Origin: Paracoccus sp. N5
GTDB taxonomy: Bacteria; Pseudomonadota; Alphaproteobacteria; Rhodobacterales; Rhodobacteraceae
DNA length: 64,000 bases
Reading direction: 5' to 3'
NCBI RefSeq assembly: GCF_000371965.1
Contig: NZ_AQUO01000001.1
Span: forward strand, 1,806,001-1,870,000
The notes under the pieces were generated by a model, which searched no databases, was not told where the DNA came from, and was given only the letters and a program-made list of their open reading frames with translations. Of the stretch, positions 53,455-62,303 are shown piece by piece. Made by a program: the position numbers and the translations under genes. How positions within the stretch are numbered: the stretch's first letter is position 1; each line of letters begins with the position of its first letter.

Positions 53455-54485
53455 TTCCAATAGGCGGAGAGGTGGGTTTGCCCGCTATGGTGGTGCAATT
53501 CGCCCAAGATCACCGCCTTCAGCGAATCGATTCCCGAGCGGGCCGTGGCGATCCACAGGAAGCAGCCCGGGTCGGGCGGGCTGGCGCGCAGCCGCCCGCA
53601 CAGCGCCGCCGCGCCCTGCGGCAGGTGGTGTCGCCGGATGCCGGGCGCGGGCGGGAAAGGATAGTCCGCCCGGGCGCCGAGCAGGAAGAGGTCGCCCTCG
53701 GCGCTGCCGGCGCGGGCTTCCAGGATGCGGGCCAGCGCCGGATAGGCGGTCTCGTCGCCGCCGAGCAGCAGGCGCGGCGCCTGCGGGATGCCGCCGCCGC
53801 TGGGGCCGAGCAGCCCGGCCCGCGCGCCGGCCGTTGCGGTGCGGGCCCAGGCGAAGGCGCGGCCGCCGGCATGGTCGAAGATGTCCAGATCCAGCCAGCC
53901 CCGGTCGGGGTCGATGGCGCGGGTGGTATAGACCGGGCGGTGCAGCGCCCTGGCGCCGCGCGGCCAGACCACCTGGCCATTGCCGCCCAGCACCGGCCAT
54001 TCCGGGGCCGCGTCGCCGGGCTGCGGCAGCACCAGGCGGAAATGCAGCGAATCGCCCCCGGCAAAGCGGTGCAACCCCGGCGCCTCCAGCCGCACGCGCC
54101 AGAAATCCGTGCTGATCCGGTGCGAGGACACCAGCCGCGCTAAGCTGAAATTCGCCGGCGGCCGGCCGGCATCGGCGCCCGAGGGCCAGCGCAGCGCCGC
54201 CGCGGCCGCGGGCAGGTGATGCGCCAGGTGCTCGCCGATGGCCTGCTGCATCGCGGCCAGAGCGTCGGCGCGATGGGCGCGGGCAAAGACCAGCACGCCG
54301 TCGCCGCGCTTCCTGGCGCCGAACTCGCCCTGCTCGACCTGGCACCAGATCGAGCGGCCGTGGCCGGTGTGCAGGTCCAGGCCATGTTCGGTGGCCTCGG
54401 CCCGGATCAGCTGCTCGATGGGGGCGAAATCCTGGCCGGGCAGCAGGGCCTCGGACTGGAATTCGGGCAGGGGCGTGGTGCGCAT
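53442..54485 (-). CDS. DUF2218 plus siderophore-interacting protein fusion
   Basis: A 347-residue cytoplasmic flavoprotein-type ferric-siderophore reductase. Residues about 1-100 match DUF2218 (histidine-containing, GHGRSIWCQVEQGEFG, then HLAHHLP). Residues about 110-230 are the FAD-binding barrel (HRPVYTTRAIDPDRGWLDLDIFDH with the RPxYT-type FAD motif). The rest is the NAD(P)-binding SIP domain (LLGGDETAYPALARILEA). It would release iron from imported siderophores. It lies directly upstream of exbBD-tonB on the same strand, consistent with an iron-uptake unit. Confidence 0.88.
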   Translation of the reverse strand: MRTTPLPEFQSEALLPGQDFAPIEQLIRAEATEHGLDLHTGHGRSIWCQVEQGEFGARKRGDGVLVFARAHRADALAAMQQAIGEHLAHHLPAAAAALRWPSGADAGRPPANFSLARLVSSHRISTDFWRVRLEAPGLHRFAGGDSLHFRLVLPQPGDAAPEWPVLGGNGQVVWPRGARALHRPVYTTRAIDPDRGWLDLDIFDHAGGRAFAWARTATAGARAGLLGPSGGGIPQAPRLLLGGDETAYPALARILEARAGSAEGDLFLLGARADYPFPPAPGIRRHHLPQGAAALCGRLRASPPDPGCFLWIATARSGIDSLKAVILGELHHHSGQTHLSAYWNDKD

Positions 54486-54551
54486 GGCGGGGTCCGTTCG
54501 CGGTTCGCCGTCAGGGTCGGGCCTGCGCGGGCGCCGCGCAAGCCCCCGGTT

Positions 54552-55724
54552 TCAGGCCAATCGGGCGAGTTCCGCGGCGGCGGCCTCGACCGCGCCCGGA
54601 CCGTGCGGGATGCCAAGCGCGCCCAGCCCGGCCTCGATCACCGCCAGCACGCCCAGCAGCTGATGCGCATTGGCATGGCCTATATGGGCGATGCGCAGCG
54701 CATTCTCGGGGTCGGGGGCGCCGAGGCCGATGCCCAGCGTCACCCCGGCCTTGGCGGCGGTCCAGGCCCGCAATGCCTCGGCGCGCGGCAGCATGGCCGC
54801 GGTGACCGAGCGCGCCCGGCCGTCCGGGTCGGCAATCAGCGGGCCGATGCCGTGGCCGCCGGCGTTCCAGCGCTCGAGCGCGGTCCACGTGGCGCGGGCC
54901 AGCCCCTCGTGCCGGGCCAAGGCGGCGGGCAGGGTCTCTTCGTCCAAGAGCATCCGCATCGCCTCGTTCACGCCGAAGATGTGCTGGACCGGCGGGGTGC
55001 CGCCCCAGAACTGCCACAGCTGCTCGGCCTGCGTGCGCGGGGTCCAGTCCCAATAGGGCGTGGCTAGATCGCTGCGGCCGCGCGCGGCCAGCCGGTCGGA
55101 GAACCAGACGAAGGCCAGGCCCGGCGGCAGCATCAGCCCCTTCTGGCTGGCCGAGACCAGCAGGTCGATGCCCCATTCGTCCATCCGCATCGGCTCGCAG
55201 CCCAGCGAGGCGATGGCGTCGACGGCGAAGAAGGCCGGGTGGCCGCCCATGGCGGCGCGCAGCGCGGGGATGTCGGCGCGGGCGGAGCTGGCGGTATCGA
55301 CCTGGCAGACCAGCACGGCCTTGATGTCATGCGCGCGGTCCTGCGCCAGCCGGTCGGCCAGGCGCTGCGGGTCGGGCGGGGTCAGGCCGAAGTCCAGCGT
55401 CTCGACCGCGATGCCGACGGCGGCGGCATTCTCGGCCCAGGCGCGGCCGAAATGGCCCGAGGTCAGCACCAGCGCCCGGTCGCCGCGGTGAAACAGGTTG
55501 ACGTTCGCCGCCTCCCAGCCGGCATGGCCATTGCCGATATAAGGCGCGAGATGCGCTTCGGTGCCCGCCAGCCGCTTCAGCGCGGCGACCATGGCGCGGT
55601 TCTCGGCCGCCAGATCCTCGCCATAGATGTCGGGCGAAGGGCGGTGCATGGCGCGCAGCACCCGGTCCGGCACCGGCGAGGGGCCGGGAATGGCAAGGAC
55701 GGCGCGGCCCTGGGCAAAGCTCAT
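54552..55724 (-). CDS. Class V aminotransferase, alanine/serine-glyoxylate type
   Basis: A PLP enzyme of 390 residues. Lys195 in SASQKGLMLPPG binds the cofactor. The N-terminal IPGPSPVPDRVLRAM and the AVDAIASLGCEPMRMDEWGIDLL stretch with the PLP-contacting Asp are characteristic of alanine-, serine- or aspartate-glyoxylate aminotransferases. The amino donor cannot be set from sequence. An SD is not obvious. 66 bp separate it from the SIP gene downstream; it is divergent from the ABC exporter. Confidence 0.9.
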   Translation of the reverse strand: MSFAQGRAVLAIPGPSPVPDRVLRAMHRPSPDIYGEDLAAENRAMVAALKRLAGTEAHLAPYIGNGHAGWEAANVNLFHRGDRALVLTSGHFGRAWAENAAAVGIAVETLDFGLTPPDPQRLADRLAQDRAHDIKAVLVCQVDTASSARADIPALRAAMGGHPAFFAVDAIASLGCEPMRMDEWGIDLLVSASQKGLMLPPGLAFVWFSDRLAARGRSDLATPYWDWTPRTQAEQLWQFWGGTPPVQHIFGVNEAMRMLLDEETLPAALARHEGLARATWTALERWNAGGHGIGPLIADPDGRARSVTAAMLPRAEALRAWTAAKAGVTLGIGLGAPDPENALRIAHIGHANAHQLLGVLAVIEAGLGALGIPHGPGAVEAAAAELARLA

Positions 55725-55941
55725 GCGGGAAGCCTTTCTGATGATGCGCCATCGGTAGGGCGGGCCTTGCGCAAGGTCAACGGCGCGGCGGCGGACCGGC
55801 CGGCCGGGCGCGGGTTGCGCGGTGGGCGGGGTATTTGGGAAACGGTGAAACGCGCAAGGCAGCGCCCGGGCGGACCGGCGGCGGCTTGCCCCGGCGCGGC
55901 TTGCGCCTTATCCCTTGGCGCGACCGAGGACCGGGGACGCG

Positions 55942-57681
55942 ATGGCGGACAAGTTTCAGAAAACGGCCAACCTGTTCGCCCGCATGTGGCGCGACTACCT
56001 GAGCCGCTATTGGCTGCGCATCCTGCTGGCGCTGTTCTTCCTGATCCTTGAGGGCTCGACCCTGGGGCTGCTCAGCTGGATGCTGAAGCCGCTGTTCGAC
56101 CGCGTCTTCGTCGGCGGCGATACGGATGCGATCTGGTGGGTCGGCGGCTCGATCTTCGCGCTGTTCCTGGTGCGGGCCGCGACCTTCGTCATCAACCGCA
56201 GCCTGATGACCTCGGTCTCGCTGTCGGTCTCGACCCGGATGCAGACCGACCTGCTGTCGCATATCATGACGCTGGACGGTGGGTTCTTCCAGAAGAACCC
56301 GCCCGGCGCGCTGATCGAGCGGGTGCAGGGCGACACCCAGGCGGTGCAAGGCGTCTGGACCACGTTCATTTCCGGCGCCGGGCGGGACGCGGTGTCGCTG
56401 GTGTCGCTGTTCGGCGTGGCGGTGGCGGTGGACCCGTGGTGGACGGCGACGGCGCTGGTCGGCGCGCCGCTGCTGATCGTGCCCACGGTGCTGGTGCAGC
56501 GCTATATCCGCCGCAAGGTGCGGCAGAACCGCGTCAACGCCAGCCAGCGCGCCACCCGGCTGGACGAGGTGCTGCACGGCATCAACGCCGTCAAGCTGAA
56601 CCGGATGGAGGCCTATCAGACCGGCCGCTTCGACCAGATCGTCAGCCGCATCCGCCGGGCCGAGATCAAGATGTCGGGCATCGGCGCCACCGTGCCGGCG
56701 CTGGTCGATGTGGTGACCGGCATCGGCTTCGTCGGCGTGCTGGCGCTTGGCGGGGCCGAGGTCACGCGGGGCGAACGCACGGTCGGCGACTTCATGTCCT
56801 TCTTCACCGCGCTGGCGCTGGCCTTCCAGCCGCTGCGCCGGCTCAGCGGGCTGACCGGGACCTGGCAGGCCGCCGCCGCCTCGCTGGAGCGGATCTATGA
56901 GGTGCTGGACATGCGGCCCTCGATCATTTCGGGACCGCGGCGCGCGCCGCCGCCGGACACCACGATCCGGCTTCGGGACGTGCACATGGCCTATGACGGC
57001 CATCCGGTGCTGAACGGGCTGAGCTTCACCGCCGAGGCCGGCCGCACCACGGCGCTGGTCGGGCCGTCGGGGGCCGGCAAGTCCACGGTCTTCAACCTGC
57101 TGACGCGGATGGTCGACCCGGCCTCGGGCGAGATCACGCTGGGCGGCGTGCCGCTGCGCGAGTTCGACCTGGGCGTGCTGCGCGACCAGTTTTCCACCGT
57201 CGCGCAGGAGGCGGCGCTGTTCGACGAGACGCTGCGCGAGAATATCCTGCTGGGCCATGCCCGCGATGACGAGGCGCTGCGCCGCGCCATCGTCGCCGCC
57301 CATGTCGCGGATTTCACCGATGCCTTGCCGATGGGCCTCGACACGCCGGCCGGGCCGCGGGGCTCGGCCCTGTCGGGCGGCCAGCGCCAGCGCGTCGCCA
57401 TTGCCCGCGCCGTGCTGCGCGATGCGCCGATCCTGCTCTTGGACGAGGCGACCAGCGCCTTGGACGCGCAAAGCGAGCGGCTGGTGCAGCAGGCGCTGGA
57501 CGAGCTGTCGGCCGGGCGCACCACGCTGGTCATCGCGCACCGGCTTTCGACCGTGCGCCAGGCCGACAAGATCGTGGTCGTGGATCACGGCCGGGTTGTG
57601 GAACAGGGCAGCCATGACCAGCTTATGGCCCAGGGCGGTGCCTATGCCGCGCTGGTCAAACTGCAATTCGGAGACAAGTGA
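55942..57681 (+). CDS. ABC exporter, MsbA/lipid-type (membrane-ATPase fusion)
   Basis: A half-transporter of 579 residues. Six membrane helices (about 25-330) are followed by the nucleotide-binding domain with Walker A GPSGAGKST (374-382), signature LSGGQ (477-481), Walker B ILLLDEATSALD and the switch His in VIAHRLSTVR. Resembles MsbA and similar lipid or drug exporters; the transported compound is unknown. Start at 55942 leaves out nine weakly coding upstream codons. The stop overlaps the ygfZ ATG (TGATG). Confidence 0.9.
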   Translation: MADKFQKTANLFARMWRDYLSRYWLRILLALFFLILEGSTLGLLSWMLKPLFDRVFVGGDTDAIWWVGGSIFALFLVRAATFVINRSLMTSVSLSVSTRMQTDLLSHIMTLDGGFFQKNPPGALIERVQGDTQAVQGVWTTFISGAGRDAVSLVSLFGVAVAVDPWWTATALVGAPLLIVPTVLVQRYIRRKVRQNRVNASQRATRLDEVLHGINAVKLNRMEAYQTGRFDQIVSRIRRAEIKMSGIGATVPALVDVVTGIGFVGVLALGGAEVTRGERTVGDFMSFFTALALAFQPLRRLSGLTGTWQAAAASLERIYEVLDMRPSIISGPRRAPPPDTTIRLRDVHMAYDGHPVLNGLSFTAEAGRTTALVGPSGAGKSTVFNLLTRMVDPASGEITLGGVPLREFDLGVLRDQFSTVAQEAALFDETLRENILLGHARDDEALRRAIVAAHVADFTDALPMGLDTPAGPRGSALSGGQRQRVAIARAVLRDAPILLLDEATSALDAQSERLVQQALDELSAGRTTLVIAHRLSTVRQADKIVVVDHGRVVEQGSHDQLMAQGGAYAALVKLQFGDK

Positions 57682-58397
57682 TGCGGCGGATTCTGGCGGT
57701 CTCGGGCCCGGATCGGGTGGATTTCCTGCAAGGGCTGGTGACGAACAAGGTCGGCGCTGCGCCCGCCTGGGCGGCGCTGCTGACGCCGCAGGGCAAGTAT
57801 CTGGCGGATTTCCTGGTGGTGCCGCAGGGCGAACGGCTGCTGATCGACGTGGACGAGCGGTTGGCGGGTGACCTGCTGAAGCGGCTGGCGATGTATCGGC
57901 TGCGCTCGCAGGTGATGATCGAGCCGACCGATCTGGCCGTGGCGCGCGGCACCGGCGCGCCGCCCGAGGGCGCCATGGCCGACCCGCGCCACGAGGCGCT
58001 GGGCTGGCGGCTTTATGGCGCCGAGGGTGACGACGGCAGCGACTGGGACGCCATCCGGGTCGCGCATTGCATCCCCGAAAGCCTGATCGAGCTGATCCCG
58101 AACGAGACCTTCATCCTGGAAGCCGGGTTCGAGCGGCTGCATGGCGTCGATTTCCGCAAGGGCTGCTATGTCGGGCAGGAGGTCACGGCGCGGATGAAGC
58201 ACAAGACCGAGCTGCGCAAGGGCCTCGTGACCGTCGGCATCGCGGGCGCGGCCCCGGTCGGCACGCCGATCCTGATGCCGGACGGGCGCGAGGCCGGCAC
58301 GCTGTTCACCCAGTCCGGCGGCCGGGCCATCGCCCATATGCGCTTCGACCGCATGAGTGAGGGGCTGGTCGCGGGCGCGGCGCGCATCACGCCCTAG
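57681..58397 (+). CDS. ygfZ: Folate-binding iron-sulfur repair protein YgfZ
   Basis: A 238-residue GcvT-like protein. The diagnostic motif KGCYVGQE (160-167) with its conserved Cys is intact. YgfZ binds tetrahydrofolate and helps make or repair certain 4Fe-4S enzymes such as MiaB. ATG at 57681 (GGAG 7 nt upstream) overlaps the ABC exporter stop; a GTG one codon earlier is possible. Converges with dinB, the two TAG stops sharing CTAG at 58394-58397. Confidence 0.92.
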   Translation: MRRILAVSGPDRVDFLQGLVTNKVGAAPAWAALLTPQGKYLADFLVVPQGERLLIDVDERLAGDLLKRLAMYRLRSQVMIEPTDLAVARGTGAPPEGAMADPRHEALGWRLYGAEGDDGSDWDAIRVAHCIPESLIELIPNETFILEAGFERLHGVDFRKGCYVGQEVTARMKHKTELRKGLVTVGIAGAAPVGTPILMPDGREAGTLFTQSGGRAIAHMRFDRMSEGLVAGAARITP

Positions 58398-59482
58398 AAC
58401 AGCCGCAGCTGCTCGGGTTCCTCGGGTTCGGCATGGTCGAAGCCCGAAAGCGTGATGCCCAGCAGGCGCACGCCGCGCCGGTCGGGCAGGACCAGCGTCG
58501 CCAATTCGCAGGCGATGGAGAGCATCTCGGCCTCGCCGCCGACCGGGCGGGGCAGGGTGCGGGCGCGGGTGTTGATCTGGAAATCCGCGAACTTGACCTT
58601 CAGCGTCACGGTGCGGCCGTGCAGTTCGTGGCGCGCGACATGGCGCCAGACCTTCTCGGCCAGCGGTGCCAGCGCCTCGGCGGCCTCCTCCAGTGTCATC
58701 AGGTCGGTAAAGAAGGTGTTCTCGGCGCCCACCGACTTGCGGATGCGGTCGGGCCGGACCTGCCGGTGGTCGATGCCGCGCGCGATGTTCCAGTAATACT
58801 GCCCCGACTTGCCGAAGCGCCGGGTCAGGAATTCCAGCTCCTGCGCGCGCAGGTCGGCGCCGGTGCGGATGCCCAGCGCCTCCATCTTGGCCGCGGTGGC
58901 CGGGCCCACGCCGTGGAACTTGCCGACCGGCAGGGTCAGCACGAACTCCGGGCCGCGCCGCGGGGTGATGACGCACAGCCCGTCCGGCTTGTTCTGGTCC
59001 GAGGCGAGTTTCGCCAGGAACTTGTTGTAGCTGACCCCGGCGCTGGCGGTCAGGCCGGTCGCCGCGCGGATGCGGGCGCGGATCTCGCGCGCGATCTGGG
59101 TCGCGGTCTGGCCGGGCCGCAGCTGCGCGGTCACGTCCAGATAGGCCTCGTCCAGCGACAGCGGCTCGACCAGCGGGGTGTAGTCCAGCATGATGGCGCG
59201 GATCTGGGCGCTGACGGCGCGATAGACCTCGAAGCGCGGCTTGACGAAGACCAGCGCCGGGCAAAGCCGCGCCGCGGTGACCGAGGGCATGGCCGAGCGC
59301 ACGCCGAAGACCCGCGCCTCATAGCTGGCCGCCGCCACCACGCCGCGCAGGGACGAGCCGCCCACCGCCACCGGCCGGCCGCGGAGCGCCGGGTCGTCGC
59401 GCTGCTCGACCGAGGCATAAAAGGCGTCCATGTCGACATGGATCACCTTGCGATCTGCCGGGATTGCCGAAATCTCATCCAT
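58394..59482 (-). CDS. dinB: DNA polymerase IV
   Basis: Y-family translesion polymerase (362 aa). The first catalytic motif is HVDMDAFYASVEQ (Asp17, with the steric Phe21-Tyr22). The second is SLDEAYLDV with the Asp-Glu pair. Thumb HhH LPVGKFHGVGPATAAKMEALG and the little-finger domain are present. The extreme C-terminus QLRLF fits a beta-clamp-binding motif. Start at 59482; the frame is open 67 codons further upstream but that part does not look like polymerase. Confidence 0.94.
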   Translation of the reverse strand: MDEISAIPADRKVIHVDMDAFYASVEQRDDPALRGRPVAVGGSSLRGVVAAASYEARVFGVRSAMPSVTAARLCPALVFVKPRFEVYRAVSAQIRAIMLDYTPLVEPLSLDEAYLDVTAQLRPGQTATQIAREIRARIRAATGLTASAGVSYNKFLAKLASDQNKPDGLCVITPRRGPEFVLTLPVGKFHGVGPATAAKMEALGIRTGADLRAQELEFLTRRFGKSGQYYWNIARGIDHRQVRPDRIRKSVGAENTFFTDLMTLEEAAEALAPLAEKVWRHVARHELHGRTVTLKVKFADFQINTRARTLPRPVGGEAEMLSIACELATLVLPDRRGVRLLGITLSGFDHAEPEEPEQLRLF

Positions 59483-59615
59483 CGTGCCGCGGCAAGGGCT
59501 CCTATGGCAGGCGGTTCGGAACAAAGCGTAAACGATTCCGGCGCCGGCGCCAACTTTCCATATGAGGAATAACGGATCGACAAACCCCGAGTCTTGCCGG
59601 AAACCGAGCGAAACC

Positions 59616-60060
59616 ATGCTGGATCTGGACCTGATAGACCGCAAGATCGTGGCGGAGCTGATGCAGGACGCCACCCTGCCCATTGCCCAGATCGCCGAAA
59701 GGTCGGTCTGTCGCAGACGCCGTGCTGGAAGCGCATCCAGAAGCTCGAGGCGCGGGGCGTGTTGACACGCCGGGTCGCGCTGGCCGATCCCGGCAAGCTG
59801 GGCCTGGGCATCACGGTCTTTGTCGAGAGATCGAGGCGCCGGACCATTCCCCGGAATGGCGCGCGGCCTTCACCCGGGTCGTCACCACCCTGCCCGAGAT
59901 CATGGAGACCTGGCGCATGGCCGGGCGCATGGACTACATGCTGCGGGTCGCGGTGGCGGACATGCCGGACTTCGACCGCTTCTACAAGCGGCTGACGGAT
60001 GCGGTGCCGATCAAGAACGTCACCTCGTTCATCTTTACCAATCGGGACGAAGGGCGGGCC
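59616..60060 (+). pseudogene. Lrp/AsnC-family regulator, frameshifted
   Basis: Reads as an Lrp-type regulator in three successive frames. Frame 1 gives MLDLDLIDRKIVAELMQDA to the start of the HTH. A missing base near 59701 moves to GLSQTPCWKRIQKLEARGV, which completes the HTH. Two extra bases (AG at about 59828) move to the RAM-type domain (EAPDHSPEWRAAFTRVV, DYMLRVAVADMPDFDRFYK). After VPIKNVTS the sequence stops resembling the family. Either a true decaying gene or a stretch of sequence errors; the extra oddity in the neighbouring gene favours decay. Confidence 0.8.
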
Positions 60061-60237
60061 GGGCTGCAGTCCGGGCTCGGACAGGGACGGGTTCGGAGGC
60101 AGCGGCAGCACCTTGCGCCCCGGGGCGCCGTCGAAACATCGGTCCCAATCCTCGACGGCCAGGGCGACGACCGCGCCCTGCGCCGCCAGTTCGTCCAGGA
60201 AGGCCCGGCCGGTGGCAAGGCTCAGGACGCGGCGCGT

Positions 60238-60780
60238 CTAGGGCCAGGCCAGCGGCAGCGCCAGCCGCCGCGCCGCGCCGGGCAAGCCGTCGCCCAGGTG
60301 CAGCCCGCGCCGGCGGTCCAGCACCGCCAGCCGCCATACGAGCGGCGCCAGCGCGATGTCGAGGTTCGAGCCGCCGCCTTCAGGCAGCGCCTGCAATTCG
60401 GCCTCGATCCCCAGCAGGCGCTGGCGCAGCGGGAAGACCGCGAGGTCGAGATCGCGCAGGTTGCGGGCCGCCAGCACCGCCGCCAGCGCCTGCTGCGCCG
60501 CATCCGTAGCCGCGATCAGCTGGCGGTGGCGGGCACGCAGCGCCGGTTCGGCCGGGTGCAGGGGCTGGCCGGAATGCAGATCCTCGATCAGCTCCAGCAT
60601 GGCGACCGGGCTTTCGATGGCCAGCACCAGCCCGGATCCCTGCCCGATCAGCAGGCGGATCTTGCCGGGGCTGCGCAGGGGCCTGAAATCCCGGCCGCGC
60701 AGGGCCAGCGCCAGCCCGGCGCGTTGCGCGGCCGGGCACAGGGGCGAGCCGCTGATTCGGAAACGGGCATGGCGTGACAT
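60238..60780 (-). CDS. Glutathione S-transferase-like protein, possibly truncated
   Basis: A 180-residue frame with a GST-type thioredoxin-fold N-terminus: ISGSPLCPAAQRAGLALALRG, then the cis-Pro/Glu-Ser region LAIESPVAMLELIEDL. The helical C-terminal domain follows (HPAEPALRARHRQLIAATDA, IALAPLVWRLAVLDR). GGAGGG lies 7 nt before the ATG. The frame ends in TAG at 60240-60238 but stays open and GC3-rich for some 60 codons beyond it (TRRVLSLATGRAFLDELAAQ), as a normal GST C-terminus would. It may therefore be a nonsense-truncated gene. Substrate unknown. Confidence 0.68.
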   Translation of the reverse strand: MSRHARFRISGSPLCPAAQRAGLALALRGRDFRPLRSPGKIRLLIGQGSGLVLAIESPVAMLELIEDLHSGQPLHPAEPALRARHRQLIAATDAAQQALAAVLAARNLRDLDLAVFPLRQRLLGIEAELQALPEGGGSNLDIALAPLVWRLAVLDRRRGLHLGDGLPGAARRLALPLAWP

Positions 60781-61111
60781 CGGCTGACCCTCCGGGACTG
60801 GTCGGCTCCGGCGACGATGATCCTCGCCTATACAAGACAAACCAAGACGTGGTTTTGCGCGGCTCCGGTGGCATGATAGCGGCGCGGCGGAACAGAAACC
60901 CGCCGCGCCGCCGTCCTTGCGGGCCATCGGCCCGCTGCTGCCGCGCCGGGCGGGAAATGGTTTCGGATCGGGCAGCGCGGCGCGGAAACCCGCCCTAATC
61001 TCGGCGGGAGCATTTAATCACTATATACCCAATCGTGTTTATGTGTATTCTGATTCTCGTAAACAGGCCGCCGCCCCGTCGGCGCGGCCCCATTTGCGAA
61101 AGGACCGGCAC
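60781..61111. other. Divergent intergenic region between the GST-like gene and ssuD
   Basis: 331 bp with no gene. It holds a 12-bp perfect stem, GCGGCGCGGCGG (60879-60890) and CCGCCGCGCCGC (60900-60911), loop of 9 nt. From 61013 to 61066 there is an AT-rich tract (contains TATATA and GTGTTTATGTGTATT), unusual for this GC-rich window. The tract lies 46-99 bp before ssuD and probably holds its promoter and activator sites; no exact boxes are proposed. Confidence 0.5.
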
Positions 61112-62299
61112 ATGAGCATCGAAACGCCCGACACGATCCGGGTTCTGTGGTTTCTGCCCACCCATGGCGACAGCCGCTATCTGGGCACGGCCGAGGGCGG
61201 CCGCGCGGTGAACCTGCCCTATCTGCGCCAGATCGCGCAGGCCGCTGATGCGCTTGGCTATTACGGCGTGCTGCTGCCCACCGGCCGCAGCTGCGAGGAC
61301 AGCTGGGTCACCGCCGCCGCGCTGGCCTCGCAGACCGAAAAGCTTCGCTTCCTGGTCGCGGTGCGGCCGGGGCTGCAGTCGCCGACGCTGGCGGCGCGGA
61401 TGACGGCGACGCTGGACCGGCTGTCGAACGGCCGGCTGCTGATCAATGTCGTGACCGGCGGCGACCCGGCCGAGAATGCCGGCGACGGCATCCACCTGAG
61501 CCATGCCGAACGCTATGAGGTGACCGAGGAATTCCTGACCGTCTACAAGGCCCTGCTGGCCGGCGAGACGGTGAACCACCAAGGAAAACACCTGCAGATC
61601 GAGGATGGCAAGCTGCTGTTCCACCCGCTGCAGGAAAACGGCCCGCCGCTGTTCTTCGGCGGCTCGTCGGATGCCGCCAATGCGGTCGCCGCGCGGCAGA
61701 TCGACAAATACCTGACCTGGGGCGAGCCTCCGGCGCAGGTCCGTGCCAAGATCGAAAGCGTGCGCCGCCTGGCCGAGGCCGAGGGCCGCGAGGTCAGCTT
61801 CGGCATCCGCCTGCATGTCATCGTGCGCGACACCAATGCCGAGGCCTGGCAGGCCGCCGAGCAGCTGATCAGCAGGCTGGACGACGCCACCATCGCCACC
61901 GCCCAGGCGAATTTCGCCCGCATGGATTCGGTCGGCCAGGCGCGCATGGCGGCGCTGCACGGCGGGCGGCGCGACAAGCTGGAAATCAGCCCGAACCTCT
62001 GGGCCGGGGTCGGTCTGGTGCGCGGCGGGGCCGGCACGGCGCTGGTCGGCGATGCCGAGACCGTGGCCGAGCGCATCGACGAATACCGCCGCATCGGCAT
62101 CGATACCTTCATCCTGTCGGGCTATCCGCACCTGGAAGAGGCCTACAGCTTCGGCGAGCGGGTGCTGCCGCTCCTGCCCCTGGACCATCCGCTGCCGCAG
62201 CAGCCGGTCTCGGCGCATCTGGGGCCCTTCGGCGAGACGGTGGGCAACGACCACCGCCCGGCGGCGCAGCGGCCGCAGCTGGCCCTTGCCGGAGGCTGA
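61112..62299 (+). CDS. ssuD: FMNH2-dependent alkanesulfonate monooxygenase SsuD
   Basis: A two-component flavin monooxygenase of 395 residues in the bacterial luciferase-like fold. It cleaves C-S bonds of alkanesulfonates to give sulfite and aldehydes under sulfur limitation. Motifs include FLPTHGDSRYLG near the start, GRSCEDSW (the conserved active-site Cys region), INVVTGGDPAENAGDG, and PPLFFGGSSDAANAVAA. The C-terminal 20 residues are a basic, low-similarity tail. AAAGGA precedes the ATG. It needs reduced FMN from a reductase such as the partial gene at the window's end. Confidence 0.93.
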   Translation: MSIETPDTIRVLWFLPTHGDSRYLGTAEGGRAVNLPYLRQIAQAADALGYYGVLLPTGRSCEDSWVTAAALASQTEKLRFLVAVRPGLQSPTLAARMTATLDRLSNGRLLINVVTGGDPAENAGDGIHLSHAERYEVTEEFLTVYKALLAGETVNHQGKHLQIEDGKLLFHPLQENGPPLFFGGSSDAANAVAARQIDKYLTWGEPPAQVRAKIESVRRLAEAEGREVSFGIRLHVIVRDTNAEAWQAAEQLISRLDDATIATAQANFARMDSVGQARMAALHGGRRDKLEISPNLWAGVGLVRGGAGTALVGDAETVAERIDEYRRIGIDTFILSGYPHLEEAYSFGERVLPLLPLDHPLPQQPVSAHLGPFGETVGNDHRPAAQRPQLALAGG

Positions 62300-62303
62300 G
62301 GCG

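Noticed and set aside
55820..55860. GGCGGGGTATTTGGGAAACGGTGAAA as a further copy of the modular repeat
   Set aside because: It shares only GGGTATTT-like bases with the others and lacks the hairpin and AAGAAAGAA parts.
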